Of a stretch of DNA of 64,000 nt, positions 8,753 to 17,181 are shown piece by piece. Below the pieces are notes generated by a model that saw only the letters and a program-made list of their open reading frames with translations, had not been told where the DNA came from and did not search any database. How positions within the stretch are numbered: position 1 is the stretch's first letter; each line of letters opens with the position of its first letter. Source of the DNA: Pseudarthrobacter sp. GA104 (GTDB lineage: Bacteria > Actinomycetota > Actinomycetes > Actinomycetales > Micrococcaceae); contig NZ_WOWL01000001.1 in the NCBI RefSeq assembly GCF_009741265.1, positions 620,001-684,000 on the forward strand, read 5' to 3'. The position numbers were made by a program, and so were the translations under genes.

Positions 8753-10012
8753 TTATCCCTGCAGGCAGTCCCGCATCGCCTCCATGCCCCGCAGAACCTC
8801 CCGGTAGCTGGTGCTCAGCGGCGAAAGGCCCACGCGGATACCGCGCGGAGCGCGGAAGTCCGGGATCACGTCCCGGTCCCACAGCGCCTGAACTGTCGCC
8901 TTGGTGAAATCCGGATGGTCGATGGTGATGTGGCTGCCGCGCTCTGCCGGATTCCGCGGTGAGGCAAGTTCAGCGCCCAGCGGCGCGAGCCAGGCGTCAA
9001 AGACCTCGACGGCGAAGGCCGTGAGCTTCTCCGACTTGGCCCGGATGGCGGCCATGGACGCTTCTTCAATGACATCGAGGGTGCCCTGCATGGCCAGCAT
9101 CCCGAAAATCGCCGGCGTTCCGCTGAGGAACCCGCGGATTCCGGCTGCCGGCTCATAGCCGGCAGCCATTTCGAACGCGTCCTTGCGACCCATCCATCCC
9201 CAGATCGGCTGGTTGAGCGACGCCAGGTGGCGCTGGTTCACGTACGCGAAGGCCGGCGACCCCGGTCCGCCGTTGAGGTATTTGTAGGTGCAGCCGGCGG
9301 CGAAGTCGGCGCCGGCACTGTCCAGGGCGATCTCCACTGACCCCGCGGAGTGGCACAGGTCCCACACAACCAGCGCGCCGGCGTCGTGCACTGCGGCCGT
9401 GATGGCGGGGAGGTCCGCCAGGTGGCCCGAGCGGTAGGCGATCTGGCTCAGGAGTACGACGGCGGTACGCGGCCCGGTTGCCTGGCGCACCTGTTCGACG
9501 GTCACCCCGGCGGCCGGATCCGCCTGGATCCAGCGCAGGGTAAGTCCCTCCTCCAGTGCGATGCCCTCGACGAGGTACCGGTCCGTGGGGAAGTTTTCGG
9601 TGTCAAGGACCAGCTCGTTGCGGTCCGGATCGGCAACCGCTGCGAGGGCGGCACGGATCAGCTTGTAGAGCACCACGGTGGTGGAGTCGGCGATGATGGT
9701 CTGGCCCGGCGCGGCGCCGAGGACTGCCCGTCCGAGCTGGTCGCCGATGGACTGCGGCAGGCCCAGCCACTGCTCGTCCCAGCCGCGGATCAGCCGCCCT
9801 CCCCAGTCGTCGCGGATGAAGGTTGCGATGTCCTCCGCGGTCCGCTTCAGCGGCCGGCCCAGTGAGTTTCCATCGAGGTAGGACACGGCCGTGTCGGTGC
9901 CGATGAAGTGCTCGCGGTAGTGCCCCAGCGGATCCTCCCGGTCGAGTTCCGCGGCCCGTTGCTGCAACTGCTCCGCAGCCGGCGCAGCTGCATTCTCCTG
10001 GTGGATGCTCAT
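8753..10012 (-). CDS. kynU: Kynureninase
   Basis: PLP-dependent hydrolase that cleaves L-kynurenine to anthranilate and alanine in tryptophan catabolism. The 419-residue protein shows VVWDLCHSAG (the PLP Asp) and CTYKYLNGGPG with the Schiff-base Lys at residue 244. The start at 10012 (M-SIHQENA) overlaps the kynA stop as ATGA, so the two are translationally coupled; longer in-frame starts lie inside kynA. A kynurenine formamidase gene (kynB) is not seen nearby. Confidence 0.94.
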   Translation of the reverse strand: MSIHQENAAAPAAEQLQQRAAELDREDPLGHYREHFIGTDTAVSYLDGNSLGRPLKRTAEDIATFIRDDWGGRLIRGWDEQWLGLPQSIGDQLGRAVLGAAPGQTIIADSTTVVLYKLIRAALAAVADPDRNELVLDTENFPTDRYLVEGIALEEGLTLRWIQADPAAGVTVEQVRQATGPRTAVVLLSQIAYRSGHLADLPAITAAVHDAGALVVWDLCHSAGSVEIALDSAGADFAAGCTYKYLNGGPGSPAFAYVNQRHLASLNQPIWGWMGRKDAFEMAAGYEPAAGIRGFLSGTPAIFGMLAMQGTLDVIEEASMAAIRAKSEKLTAFAVEVFDAWLAPLGAELASPRNPAERGSHITIDHPDFTKATVQALWDRDVIPDFRAPRGIRVGLSPLSTSYREVLRGMEAMRDCLQG

Positions 10013-10863
10013 TGTCCGATCTCCGTCCTGACAGCGAAAAGTTCCGGGAAGAAGGTCAGTTCGAGGGCCTTCTGGAGGAACGCAGCACCGCTGGATCCGC
10101 CGGTCCCGGATTTCATGCCGATGGTCCTTTGGACGGTCCGCAGGTGCCGGAAGCGCCACAGCTGGAAGTTGTCTTCCAGGTCCACCAGTTCCTCGCAGGC
10201 CTCGTAAGCCCCCCAGTTGCCCGCCGCGTTCTCGTAGATGTGCTTGAACAGCGGCACCAGTTCCGGCGTGTACTCGTGCGCTTTGGTGACGTCCCGTTGC
10301 AGGACGGACGCCGGCACATCAAAACCCTGCCGGGAGAGGTAGGCGAGGAATTCGTCGTAGATGCTGGGAGCCGCCAGCAGTTCCTCAAGCATGGCGTGCG
10401 CCTCCGGGTCCGACTCGAACACCGGGAGCATCTTGCGGTTCTTGTTGCCCAGCACGAACTCCACTGCGCGGTACTGGCTCGACTGGAAGCCGGAGGAATT
10501 GCCGAGGAAGCCGCGGAATTGGGAGTACTCGGTGGGGGTCAGGGTGGCCAGGACGGACCACTGCTCGGTGAGGGTTTTCTGGATGTGCTTCACCCGGGCA
10601 ATGCCTTTGAGCGCCGACCCCAGGTCGTCTGCCCGGAGCCAGGCGGCGGCGCTGCGCAGTTCATGGAGCACCAGTTTCAGCCACAGTTCCGTGGTCTGGT
10701 GCTGGATGATGAAGAGAAGTTCATCGTGGTGTTCGGGCTTGCTGACCGGCTGCTGCGCGCTCAGGAGGGTTGGCAGCTGCAGGTAGGACGCGTAGCTCAT
10801 CCGCGAGCTGAAGTCGCGGACAATCCCCTTGTCCAGCTTCCGGGTGTTCTTCTCGACGGACAC
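10009..10863 (-). CDS. kynA: Tryptophan 2,3-dioxygenase
   Basis: Heme enzyme that opens the indole ring of L-Trp to N-formylkynurenine. With the GTG start at 10863 the protein has 284 residues, and the key residues fall at the same numbers as in the well-studied Xanthomonas enzyme: His55 (active site, in QHQTTELW) and His240 (proximal heme ligand, in WRFRHLRTVQ). The substrate motif FQSSQYRAVEF is also present. It begins only 26 bases after the ribF stop, so read-through from ribF is likely. Together with kynU it yields anthranilate. Confidence 0.95.
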   Translation of the reverse strand: MSVEKNTRKLDKGIVRDFSSRMSYASYLQLPTLLSAQQPVSKPEHHDELLFIIQHQTTELWLKLVLHELRSAAAWLRADDLGSALKGIARVKHIQKTLTEQWSVLATLTPTEYSQFRGFLGNSSGFQSSQYRAVEFVLGNKNRKMLPVFESDPEAHAMLEELLAAPSIYDEFLAYLSRQGFDVPASVLQRDVTKAHEYTPELVPLFKHIYENAAGNWGAYEACEELVDLEDNFQLWRFRHLRTVQRTIGMKSGTGGSSGAAFLQKALELTFFPELFAVRTEIGQ

Positions 10864-10889
10864 GGGTACTGCCTTTCGTTGGTGGCGGC

Positions 10890-11873
10890 CTAGCGCCTGG
10901 CCAGCAGCCCGTGTGCCTGGATGACGTCCAGGCGCATCTGCTCCACGAGTGCCTCCGGCCCACGGTAAGCCACCATGCCCCGGAGCCGGGCAACAAATTC
11001 CACAACTACTGTCTGGCCGTAGAGATCGAAGTCCTCCACGTCCTCCTTGGGCCGGTCGATCACGTGGGCCTCCACCTGGCGGCTGACGCCGTCGAACGTG
11101 GGGTTCGACCCTACGGAAATGGCCGCGGGCCAACGGGTACCGGCCTGGTCCACCAGCCAGCCGGCGTAGATGCCGTCGGCTGGGATCAGGCCGCTGGCGT
11201 TGCTGGCGAGGTTGGCGGTGGGAAAGCCAAGTGCGCGGCCGCGTGCGGCGCCGTGAACAACCTCGCCGCGCATCCGGTGCGGACGCCCCAGGACAGCGGA
11301 CGCCGTGGCGACGTCGCCTTCCTGCAGGGCCTCCCGCACCCAGGTGGAGGAGCAGCGGCGGTCCGTGCCGTCGTCGTCATGCAGGGGGTAGCCCTCAGAG
11401 CCGAACTCGCTGATCACCTGCACCTCAAACCCGAACTTCTGGCCGAGGGCCTTCATGGTGTCCAGGTCCCCCGAATTGTTGCGTCCGAAGCGTACGTCGT
11501 GGCCGATGACCACATGGCCGGCGTGCAGGCAGTCCACCAGGTACTGCTCCACGAACTCTTCAGGGGTGAGGCTGGCCAGGTCCAGCGAATACTTCATGAC
11601 CAGGATGGCGTCCAGGCCCAGCTCCCCCAGCGCCTCGAGCTTGTCCTGCAGGCCCATGATCAGCTCGGGCGCGGACTCGGGACGGTGGACCAGGGCCGGG
11701 TGTGGATCGAAGGTGACCACAACAGCTTTGGACCTTGTGATCCGGGCCGTGCGGACCAGTTCGGAGAGCACCTGCTGGTGTCCCCGGTGCACTCCGTCAA
11801 AGTTTCCGATGGTGACAACAGATGGGCCGAAGTCCGCCGGGACCTCGGACGGATCGTTCCAGATGTAGACCAT
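10890..11873 (-). CDS. ribF: Bifunctional riboflavin kinase / FAD synthetase
   Basis: Makes FMN and then FAD from riboflavin. The 327-residue protein has the N-terminal nucleotidyltransferase domain with TIGNFDGVHRGHQ near residue 20-32 and an HxGH-like motif, and the C-terminal flavokinase domain with GRVVHG-like GEVVHGAARGRALGFPTANL. Start ATG 11873 (M-VYIWNDP) has AAGGCGAGG just upstream. In actinobacteria ribF usually sits between truB and rpsO; here kynA-kynU separate it from rpsO. Confidence 0.95.
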   Translation of the reverse strand: MVYIWNDPSEVPADFGPSVVTIGNFDGVHRGHQQVLSELVRTARITRSKAVVVTFDPHPALVHRPESAPELIMGLQDKLEALGELGLDAILVMKYSLDLASLTPEEFVEQYLVDCLHAGHVVIGHDVRFGRNNSGDLDTMKALGQKFGFEVQVISEFGSEGYPLHDDDGTDRRCSSTWVREALQEGDVATASAVLGRPHRMRGEVVHGAARGRALGFPTANLASNASGLIPADGIYAGWLVDQAGTRWPAAISVGSNPTFDGVSRQVEAHVIDRPKEDVEDFDLYGQTVVVEFVARLRGMVAYRGPEALVEQMRLDVIQAHGLLARR

Positions 11874-11910
11874 CACCCTCGCCTTAAACGCTTGCAAGTA
11901 TCAATGTTCG

Positions 11911-11924
11911 GGCCGGTACCGGCC
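11911..11924. other. 14 bp perfect palindrome upstream of ribF
   Basis: GGCCGGTACCGGCC lies 38 bases upstream of the ribF start, in the gap to the HTH gene. It could be a protein-binding site or a 5'-UTR stem; its GC-only arms make chance occurrence plausible. Confidence 0.4.
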
Positions 11925-12007
11925 GCGGAACTCTCTAAGATTACCTGCATTCGCCTGGCCAACTTTGCCAAGCCGGGCGGGTGCCGGGAAAGCAGCGGGT
12001 TTGGCTG

Positions 12008-12379
12008 TTACGGTTCCGCCGGTGCCGCCGGAGCATCGCCCGGCGCAGCCGCTGTGAACAGGCGGATCAAGCCGTCCACTTCCTGCGCGGCAGTGGCGGG
12101 ATGCCGGAAATGCTGGTGGGGCCGGATGGTGTAGTGGGTCCTGCGCCCCACCCTTGTCCGCAGCAGATAGCCCGCACTTTCAAGGTCCTTGAGGATCTGC
12201 AGGGCGGCCCGGGTGGTGATGCCCACCCGCTCAGCGATGTCTGCAACCAGGATGTCCGGCTCCTGTGCCACGGACAGCAGGACATGCCCGTGGTTGGTGA
12301 GGAAGGTCCAGGCAGGCCGGGCAGGCCCGCCTGGACCCGGAGCCTCCTGACCGCTGTCGGCGGAACGTTCAGCTGTCAT
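12008..12379 (-). CDS. Winged helix-turn-helix transcriptional regulator (MarR/ArsR-like)
   Basis: A 123-residue protein with one winged-helix DNA-binding domain: LVADIAERVGITTRAALQILKDLESAGYL is a recognisable HTH (about residues 44-72), followed by the wing LRTRVGRRTHYTI. No sensing domain or cysteine metal site is seen; the tail is Ala/Pro-rich. It lies 21 bases downstream of terC on the same strand and is probably cotranscribed. Its target is unknown. Confidence 0.8.
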   Translation of the reverse strand: MTAERSADSGQEAPGPGGPARPAWTFLTNHGHVLLSVAQEPDILVADIAERVGITTRAALQILKDLESAGYLLRTRVGRRTHYTIRPHQHFRHPATAAQEVDGLIRLFTAAAPGDAPAAPAEP

Positions 12380-12400
12380 GGATGCTCCATCGTTTGGGGG

Positions 12401-13432
12401 TCACAGGTGGCTGGACCTGTTGGGCTGCCTGCGGCGCCACAGCGGTTCCAGGGCTTCCAGGTCCTCGGGGGCGGCGGATCCAAACGGTGCGCGCTCCGGT
12501 GCGGGCAGCGGACGGCGCTCCTGGCCCCGTGTTGCCCACAGGCTGGCTCCTACCGACACGGAGAGGATCGCGGCAATAACTGCCAGGGACACCGGAGTGG
12601 GGATGTAGTAGATATCGATCTTCAGGAACATCTTGATGCCCACCCAGATCAGGACGAGGGCCAGGCCGGTCTTCAGGTAGATGAACCGGTGGATAAGGTC
12701 CGCCAGGAGGAAGTACATGGCGCGAAGGCCCAGGATGGCGAAGGCATTCGCGGTGAACACCAGGAACACGTCATCGGTGACGGCGAAGATGGCAGGAATC
12801 GAATCGACGGCGAAGATGATGTCAGTCGCCTCGACGAGGACCAGGACCGCGAGCAGCGGAGTGGCCAGGAGCACGCCGCGGCGCCGGATCAGGAACCTCT
12901 GCCCGTGGAAGTCGTCCGTCATGGGCACGTGCCGTCGGAAGAACTTCAATGCCCGGGACTTCTCCGGATCCACGTGGTCGTTACGGTGCCGGATCATCCG
13001 GTAGCCGGTGATGAGCAGGAACGCGGCGAACAGGTAGAGCACCCACCCGGCGCTGGCGATGATGGCGGCGCCGGCCGCAATGAAGACGCCTCGGAACACC
13101 AGGGCACCGAGGACACCGAAGAACAGGACGCGGTGCTGGTACTCCCGCGGTACGGCGAAGTACGTGAAGATGATTGCCCAAATAAACACGTTGTCCACGG
13201 CGAGGGACTTTTCAATCAGGTAGCCGGCAAAGTACTGCTGGCCAAACTCCGCACCGTACAGCTGCCACACCAGGACACCGAAACCAACGCCAAAGGCCAC
13301 CCAGACGGCGGACCACAGCGCCGCCTCCCGCACGCCGATCACGTGCGCCTTGCGGTGGGCAAAGAGGTCCAAGGCAAGCATCAGGACGATAAAGAGCAGG
13401 ACAGCCAGCCAGCCCCACAGGGGAACATACAT
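12401..13432 (-). CDS. TerC family integral membrane protein (probable Mn2+ exporter)
   Basis: A 343-residue TerC/Alx protein with about eight or nine membrane helices. The family motifs EKSLAVDNVFIWAIIF and EATDIIFAVDSIPAIFAVT contain the conserved acidic residues in helices thought to bind metal. I chose ATG 13432 (M-YVPLWGW), with GGAAG upstream; the in-frame GTG at 13444 has no room for a ribosome binding site. A yybP-ykoY riboswitch lies directly upstream, which strongly suggests Mn2+-induced expression and a role in Mn2+ export. Confidence 0.92.
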   Translation of the reverse strand: MYVPLWGWLAVLLFIVLMLALDLFAHRKAHVIGVREAALWSAVWVAFGVGFGVLVWQLYGAEFGQQYFAGYLIEKSLAVDNVFIWAIIFTYFAVPREYQHRVLFFGVLGALVFRGVFIAAGAAIIASAGWVLYLFAAFLLITGYRMIRHRNDHVDPEKSRALKFFRRHVPMTDDFHGQRFLIRRRGVLLATPLLAVLVLVEATDIIFAVDSIPAIFAVTDDVFLVFTANAFAILGLRAMYFLLADLIHRFIYLKTGLALVLIWVGIKMFLKIDIYYIPTPVSLAVIAAILSVSVGASLWATRGQERRPLPAPERAPFGSAAPEDLEALEPLWRRRQPNRSSHL

Positions 13433-13465
13433 GAAGGAACCCACTTCCAGTCAGATAAACCAACC

Positions 13466-13558
13466 GGAGGTCTTTCCCGGCTCCCGCGGGAGCCTGCTTC
13501 ACCGGGCCGCTCAGGGGCGGCCGGACTGACGACGAAGCATTCGGGGATACTCCCCTCC
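13466..13558 (-). promoter_or_regulatory. yybP-ykoY manganese riboswitch aptamer
   Basis: On the minus strand the leader of terC starts GGAGG-GGAGTA and ends AAAGACC-TCC. The outer GGAGG (13558-13554) pairs with CCTCC (13470-13466), which places GGAGTA and AAAGACC as the two conserved internal loops of this class. Between them lie GCTTC-GTCGTCAGTCC, a GGCCGC/GCGGCC hairpin, and CCGG-type plus GAAGC, pairing as in the Lactococcus aptamer, and a CTCCCGCGGGAG stem. Loop sequences, order of helices and the downstream terC gene all agree with the family. Confidence 0.88.
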
Positions 13559-13667
13559 ATACGAAATAGTGAAGCAGACTTCATGTGTCCGGACAAGGGT
13601 TCTTGACGAGGTTTCCGGACGAAGTTTCAGGCGCCTTTCGCGGCCGCGGCCTGGTGGAAAGAGTGCC

Positions 13668-14153
13668 TCAGGCAGCAGCCCGTGCACCCGGGCGCCGCCG
13701 GTACAGCCATACCAGGCCCAGCACGGGCAGCAGCAACGGAATGAAGGCGTAGCCCCGGCCGAACAGCGACCAGACCGTCTCGTGCGGGAACTGGACGGGG
13801 TCGAAGAGGCTCAGGGCGCCCACCACCAGCACGCCCACCAGTTCAACCAGCACCGCGGCAACCGAAACCTTGAACCAGGTGGTGCCGGCTTTGGCCAGCG
13901 ACACGGTGGCCACCACGTACACGAGGGCCGCGAAGGCGGACAGCAGGTAAGCGAGCGGAGCCTCTGAGAACTTGGTGAGGATCTGGTAGCCGGCACGGGC
14001 GGACGCCGAGATGGCAAAGACGGCGTACACAGCGATGAGCAGCCGCCCCGGGCCGGTATTGCGGCTGTTGACGCCGGCTTGGCTGTTGCCCGGGGTGTGC
14101 CCTCCGGCGGCGCTTGTTGCCTGCTGGTCTTTCACGTTGTGTGCTTCTTCCAC
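13668..14153 (-). CDS. Hypothetical integral membrane protein (4 TM)
   Basis: A 161-residue protein with a hydrophilic N-terminus (about 35 residues) and four predicted helices (roughly residues 38-56, 65-87, 93-114, 127-150), ending in a basic RRRPGARAAA tail. I do not recognise a named family. It starts one base after the stop of the 117-residue membrane protein gene, so the two are likely one translational unit downstream of truB. Confidence 0.75.
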   Translation of the reverse strand: MEEAHNVKDQQATSAAGGHTPGNSQAGVNSRNTGPGRLLIAVYAVFAISASARAGYQILTKFSEAPLAYLLSAFAALVYVVATVSLAKAGTTWFKVSVAAVLVELVGVLVVGALSLFDPVQFPHETVWSLFGRGYAFIPLLLPVLGLVWLYRRRPGARAAA

Positions 14154-14154
14154 T

Positions 14155-14508
14155 TCAGTACCAGATCTGGTTCATGCGGGCCGCCATCACCAGTGCGGTG
14201 ACGCCGACGGCGGCCAGGACAAAGTTACTCCATCTGGTCCGCTCCAGGATGGACCAGTAGACGGCAGCCGGCGGCAGGAGCATGGCCGTGACCAGGTACC
14301 CCCAGAATTCCCATGCCTCGCCGGCGATGGGCTCGCCGGCGATGACCCGGATGATCGAGCCCACCAGGTAGACCAGGAGGGAGACCTCCACCGCCGCCAC
14401 GGACAGGATAGTGACGTCGTTCGGCGCCTTCTTGAGGATTCCTGCCGTGAGGCACACGCCCGTGGAAAGGAGCCCGACCACCAGGATGATGTAGAAATAG
14501 GCGTCCAC
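14155..14508 (-). CDS. Conserved integral membrane protein (4 TM)
   Basis: A 117-residue, almost entirely hydrophobic protein with four predicted helices and the motif SIIRVIAGEPIAGEAWEFWG in the loop between helices two and three. GTG start at 14508, two bases after the truB stop. No function known to me; the tight packing truB-117 aa-161 aa suggests cotranscription and a joint membrane role of the two small proteins. Confidence 0.75.
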   Translation of the reverse strand: MDAYFYIILVVGLLSTGVCLTAGILKKAPNDVTILSVAAVEVSLLVYLVGSIIRVIAGEPIAGEAWEFWGYLVTAMLLPPAAVYWSILERTRWSNFVLAAVGVTALVMAARMNQIWY

Positions 14509-14510
14509 GC

Positions 14511-15449
14511 TCAGCCTTCACCGGGGGTGCGGGTTGCGGAGCTGCCGTTGCCCGGGGCAAACACCAGCACGGGCTTGGCGAAGCTGCCGGCATCGGCAAG
14601 CAGTGCCACCAGGCTCCCGTCCGGCGCGAAGGCGGCGGCCGGGTGGTCGGCGGTGGCCGCCGCGGGACTGCCCGGGGCGGCGCCGGCAGCGATCCTCCGG
14701 CCGAAGGAGATCTCGGTGGCTTCCTCCGCGGTCAGCTCACGGTTGGGCATCAGTGCCCGGGCAGCCTGCGACATTTCCAGGACGTTGAGTTCCTCGGCGA
14801 GCTGCTCGAGCGTGCGCGCCTGCTCCAGGGAGTACGGGCCCACGTGGGTCCTGCGGAGCGCGGTCAGGTGCCCGCCCACTCCCAGCGCCTTGCCCAGGTC
14901 ACGGGCGAGGGCGCGGATGTAGGTTCCGGAGGAGCACTCCACGGTGACGTCCAGGTCCACGACGTCCGCTTCCGGGTCCCGCCGGATGCCGTGCACCTCG
15001 AAGCGGTGGATGGTGACGGGGCGGGCGGCAAGCTTCACGTCTTCACCCGAACGCACCCGGGCGTAGGCGCGTTCACCGTTGACCTTGATGGCGCTGACAC
15101 TGCTGGGCACCTGCTGGATGCCACCTGTGAGCGCGGCGACGCCGTCGTGGATTGCCTGCTCACTGACCCCCGAAGTGCCTGCCGTGGCAGTAACGTCGCC
15201 TTCGGCGTCGTCCGTGACGGTGGTCTGGCCCAGCCGGATGGTGGCGGTGTAGGTCTTGGAGGTGCCCACGATGTAGGTGAGCAGCCGGGTGGCCTTGTTG
15301 ATGCCCACCACCAGGACGCCCGTGGCCATGGGATCGAGGGTTCCGGCGTGCCCCACTTTCCGGGTACCTGCGAGGCGCCGCATCCGGCCAACCACGTCAT
15401 GGCTGGTCCATCCCTGCGGCTTGTCCACTATCACCAGTCCAGAAAGCAC
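14511..15449 (-). CDS. truB: tRNA pseudouridine(55) synthase
   Basis: Makes pseudouridine 55 in the T-loop of nearly all tRNAs. The 312-residue protein begins LSGLVIVDKPQGWTSHDVV and has GHAGTLDPMATGVL with the catalytic Asp39, then the Y-motif KTYTATIRLG and a C-terminal PUA-like region. I use GTG 15449 because homologues begin there, although the GGGAGG upstream is only one base away; a GTG at 15434 is possible. It normally follows rbfA; here about 3.6 kb of other genes lies between. Confidence 0.94.
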   Translation of the reverse strand: MLSGLVIVDKPQGWTSHDVVGRMRRLAGTRKVGHAGTLDPMATGVLVVGINKATRLLTYIVGTSKTYTATIRLGQTTVTDDAEGDVTATAGTSGVSEQAIHDGVAALTGGIQQVPSSVSAIKVNGERAYARVRSGEDVKLAARPVTIHRFEVHGIRRDPEADVVDLDVTVECSSGTYIRALARDLGKALGVGGHLTALRRTHVGPYSLEQARTLEQLAEELNVLEMSQAARALMPNRELTAEEATEISFGRRIAAGAAPGSPAAATADHPAAAFAPDGSLVALLADAGSFAKPVLVFAPGNGSSATRTPGEG

Positions 15450-15490
15450 GCCTCCCAGTATATCGGCGCTGGTTGATGCCCCGGCGCACG

Positions 15491-15550
15491 CGCCCTGCAG
15501 CAACCTGCAGCGCCCTGCAGCAACCTGCAGCGGCCTTCAGCGGCCTGCAG
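15491..15550. repeat. Six tandem 10 bp repeats upstream of an aminotransferase gene
   Basis: Six consecutive 10-mers of consensus CRSCCTGCAG; copies 1-2 and 3-4 are identical 20-mers, copies 5 and 6 are diverged. The array lies in the 120-base gap between divergent truB and the aminotransferase gene. A 10 bp period places every CTGCAG core on the same face of the helix. Confidence 0.85.
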
Positions 15551-15569
15551 CGGCGCTAGGATGGCAGGC

Positions 15570-16727
15570 ATGCCTGAGCTTGCCGCCCATGTCCGCGACG
15601 TGCCCGTCAACCAGATCCGCGAGATCACCGAAGCCGCGTGGCGGACTCCCGGCGCCCTGGTGCTCAGCATCGGCGAACCCGGCTTTCCGCTCCCCCGGCA
15701 CGTCCTGGATGCAGGCATGGCGTGCCTGGACAGGGACGAGACCAACTACACCCCTAACGCGGGCATCCCGGGGCTGCGCGAGGCGTTCGCGGCCCGGTTC
15801 CGGGAGCAGCAGGGCTGCGACATTGCCGCGGACCGGGTGTATGTGGTGGACGGGGCGCAGCAGGGCCTGCACTTTGCCATGAGCCTGCTGCTCTCCCCCG
15901 GTGACGAAATCCTGGTCCCCAACCCTGGCTATCCCACGTTTGCCATGACCAGCCGCCTGCTGAACGCTGTTCCGGTGGGTTATCCGTTGTACCCGGACCA
16001 CGGCTTCCAGCCCAGGCCCGGCGATATCGAGGCGCTGGTGACCGGCCGGACACGGGTGCTGGTCCTGAACTCTCCTTCCAACCCGCTCGGCGCCGTGCTG
16101 GCTGAGGACCTCACCCGCGACCTGATGGACCTGGCCCGCCGGCACGATCTGTGGGTCATCTCTGATGAATGCTACGAGGCGTTCACCTACGATGTGCCGC
16201 ACATCAGCCCTGCCAGGTTCGACGGCGATACGCCGGAAGATGCCCGGGTCTTCACTTCGCTGACCCTGTCCAAGACGTACGGGCTCACCGGGCTGCGGAT
16301 CGGGGCGCTGATTTGCCCGCCCGGGATCAAGCAGGAGATGGACAACGTGATGGAGTCGATCGTCTCCTGCGTCGCGTCACCGTCCCAGTACGCCGCGCTC
16401 GCCGCCCTGACCGGACCGCAGGACTACGTCCAGCACGCGCACCGGCACTATCGGGCAAACCGGGACGCCGCATCCGCCGTCCTCGATGCCAAGGGAATCC
16501 CCTACCTGAAGGCGCAGGGAGCCTTCTATTTGTGGGCGGATGTTTCCCACGCCAGCGGCGGGGACGTCCGCAGCTGGGTGCGCCGCTTCCTTGCGGATTC
16601 CGGCGTTGCCGTGGCGCCGGGGACTGCATTCGGTTCCATCGGCGAGGGCTGGGTCCGGGTTGCGCTGTGCGGAAAGCAGGATGACCTCGTAGAGGGCCTG
16701 AACCGGCTGCCCGGCCGTCACGGCTGA
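15570..16727 (+). CDS. Class I pyridoxal-phosphate aminotransferase
   Basis: A 385-residue fold-type I aminotransferase of the aspartate aminotransferase family. Seen: TNYTPNAGIPGLREA (substrate region), NPGYPTF, LNSPSNPLG (the Asn-Pro motif), VISDECYEAF (PLP Asp and Tyr), and TLSKTYGLTGLRIG with the Schiff-base Lys235. The substrate cannot be read from sequence; alanine, aspartate or aromatic donors are possible. ATG 15570 is used; an ATG three codons earlier (15561) has an AGG directly before it. It stands alone, convergent with the thioredoxin gene. Confidence 0.88.
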   Translation: MPELAAHVRDVPVNQIREITEAAWRTPGALVLSIGEPGFPLPRHVLDAGMACLDRDETNYTPNAGIPGLREAFAARFREQQGCDIAADRVYVVDGAQQGLHFAMSLLLSPGDEILVPNPGYPTFAMTSRLLNAVPVGYPLYPDHGFQPRPGDIEALVTGRTRVLVLNSPSNPLGAVLAEDLTRDLMDLARRHDLWVISDECYEAFTYDVPHISPARFDGDTPEDARVFTSLTLSKTYGLTGLRIGALICPPGIKQEMDNVMESIVSCVASPSQYAALAALTGPQDYVQHAHRHYRANRDAASAVLDAKGIPYLKAQGAFYLWADVSHASGGDVRSWVRRFLADSGVAVAPGTAFGSIGEGWVRVALCGKQDDLVEGLNRLPGRHG

Positions 16728-16741
16728 AGGGGCCGGTCCGG

Positions 16742-17179
16742 CTAGCTCCGGCTTCCGGACAGGGCCCGGTCCAGCCACGTCCGCAAAGCCTCCGCGGGAG
16801 CAGCCCCGGCCTGGCGCGCTGCCACCTTGCCGTCCACCAGGACCATCAGCGTGGGAATGGCCTGCACGTCGAACCTCCGGGACAGGCCCGGCGACTTGTC
16901 GACGTCCACCTTGACGAGCTTGATCCGGCCCGGCCGTTCCCTGGCCAGCTTGTCCAGCACGGGGCTGACCATCCGGCAGGGACCGCACCAGGCCGCCCAG
17001 AAGTCCACCAGCACCGGAACCGGCGATTGCTCGGCGACGGCGGAAAAGTCCGCGTCCCCCGCGTCCACAATCCAGGGCAGGTCAGCTTTGCAGTTGCCGC
17101 ACCGCGGCCGGCCGGCCGCCTGCGCCGGGACCCGGTTGGTCTTGCCGCAGGCCGGGCAGGCAGTGAGCGCAGCTTCCAT
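16742..17179 (-). CDS. trxC: Thioredoxin 2-type protein with N-terminal zinc ribbon
   Basis: A 145-residue cytosolic thioredoxin. Two CxxC pairs (Cys8/11 and Cys27/30) form the N-terminal zinc ribbon that marks the TrxC/Trx2 type, and the redox site is WCGPC (Cys65/68), followed by the cis-Pro loop AIPTLMV. It reduces disulfides and is typically linked to oxidative stress. It starts two bases after the deaminase stop, so the two are probably cotranscribed. Confidence 0.92.
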   Translation of the reverse strand: MEAALTACPACGKTNRVPAQAAGRPRCGNCKADLPWIVDAGDADFSAVAEQSPVPVLVDFWAAWCGPCRMVSPVLDKLARERPGRIKLVKVDVDKSPGLSRRFDVQAIPTLMVLVDGKVAARQAGAAPAEALRTWLDRALSGSRS

Positions 17180-17181
17180 TC

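Noticed and set aside
10911..12134. 407-residue plus-strand frame opposite ribF
   Set aside because: Antisense shadow; crosses the ribF promoter gap into the HTH gene without any recognisable domain.
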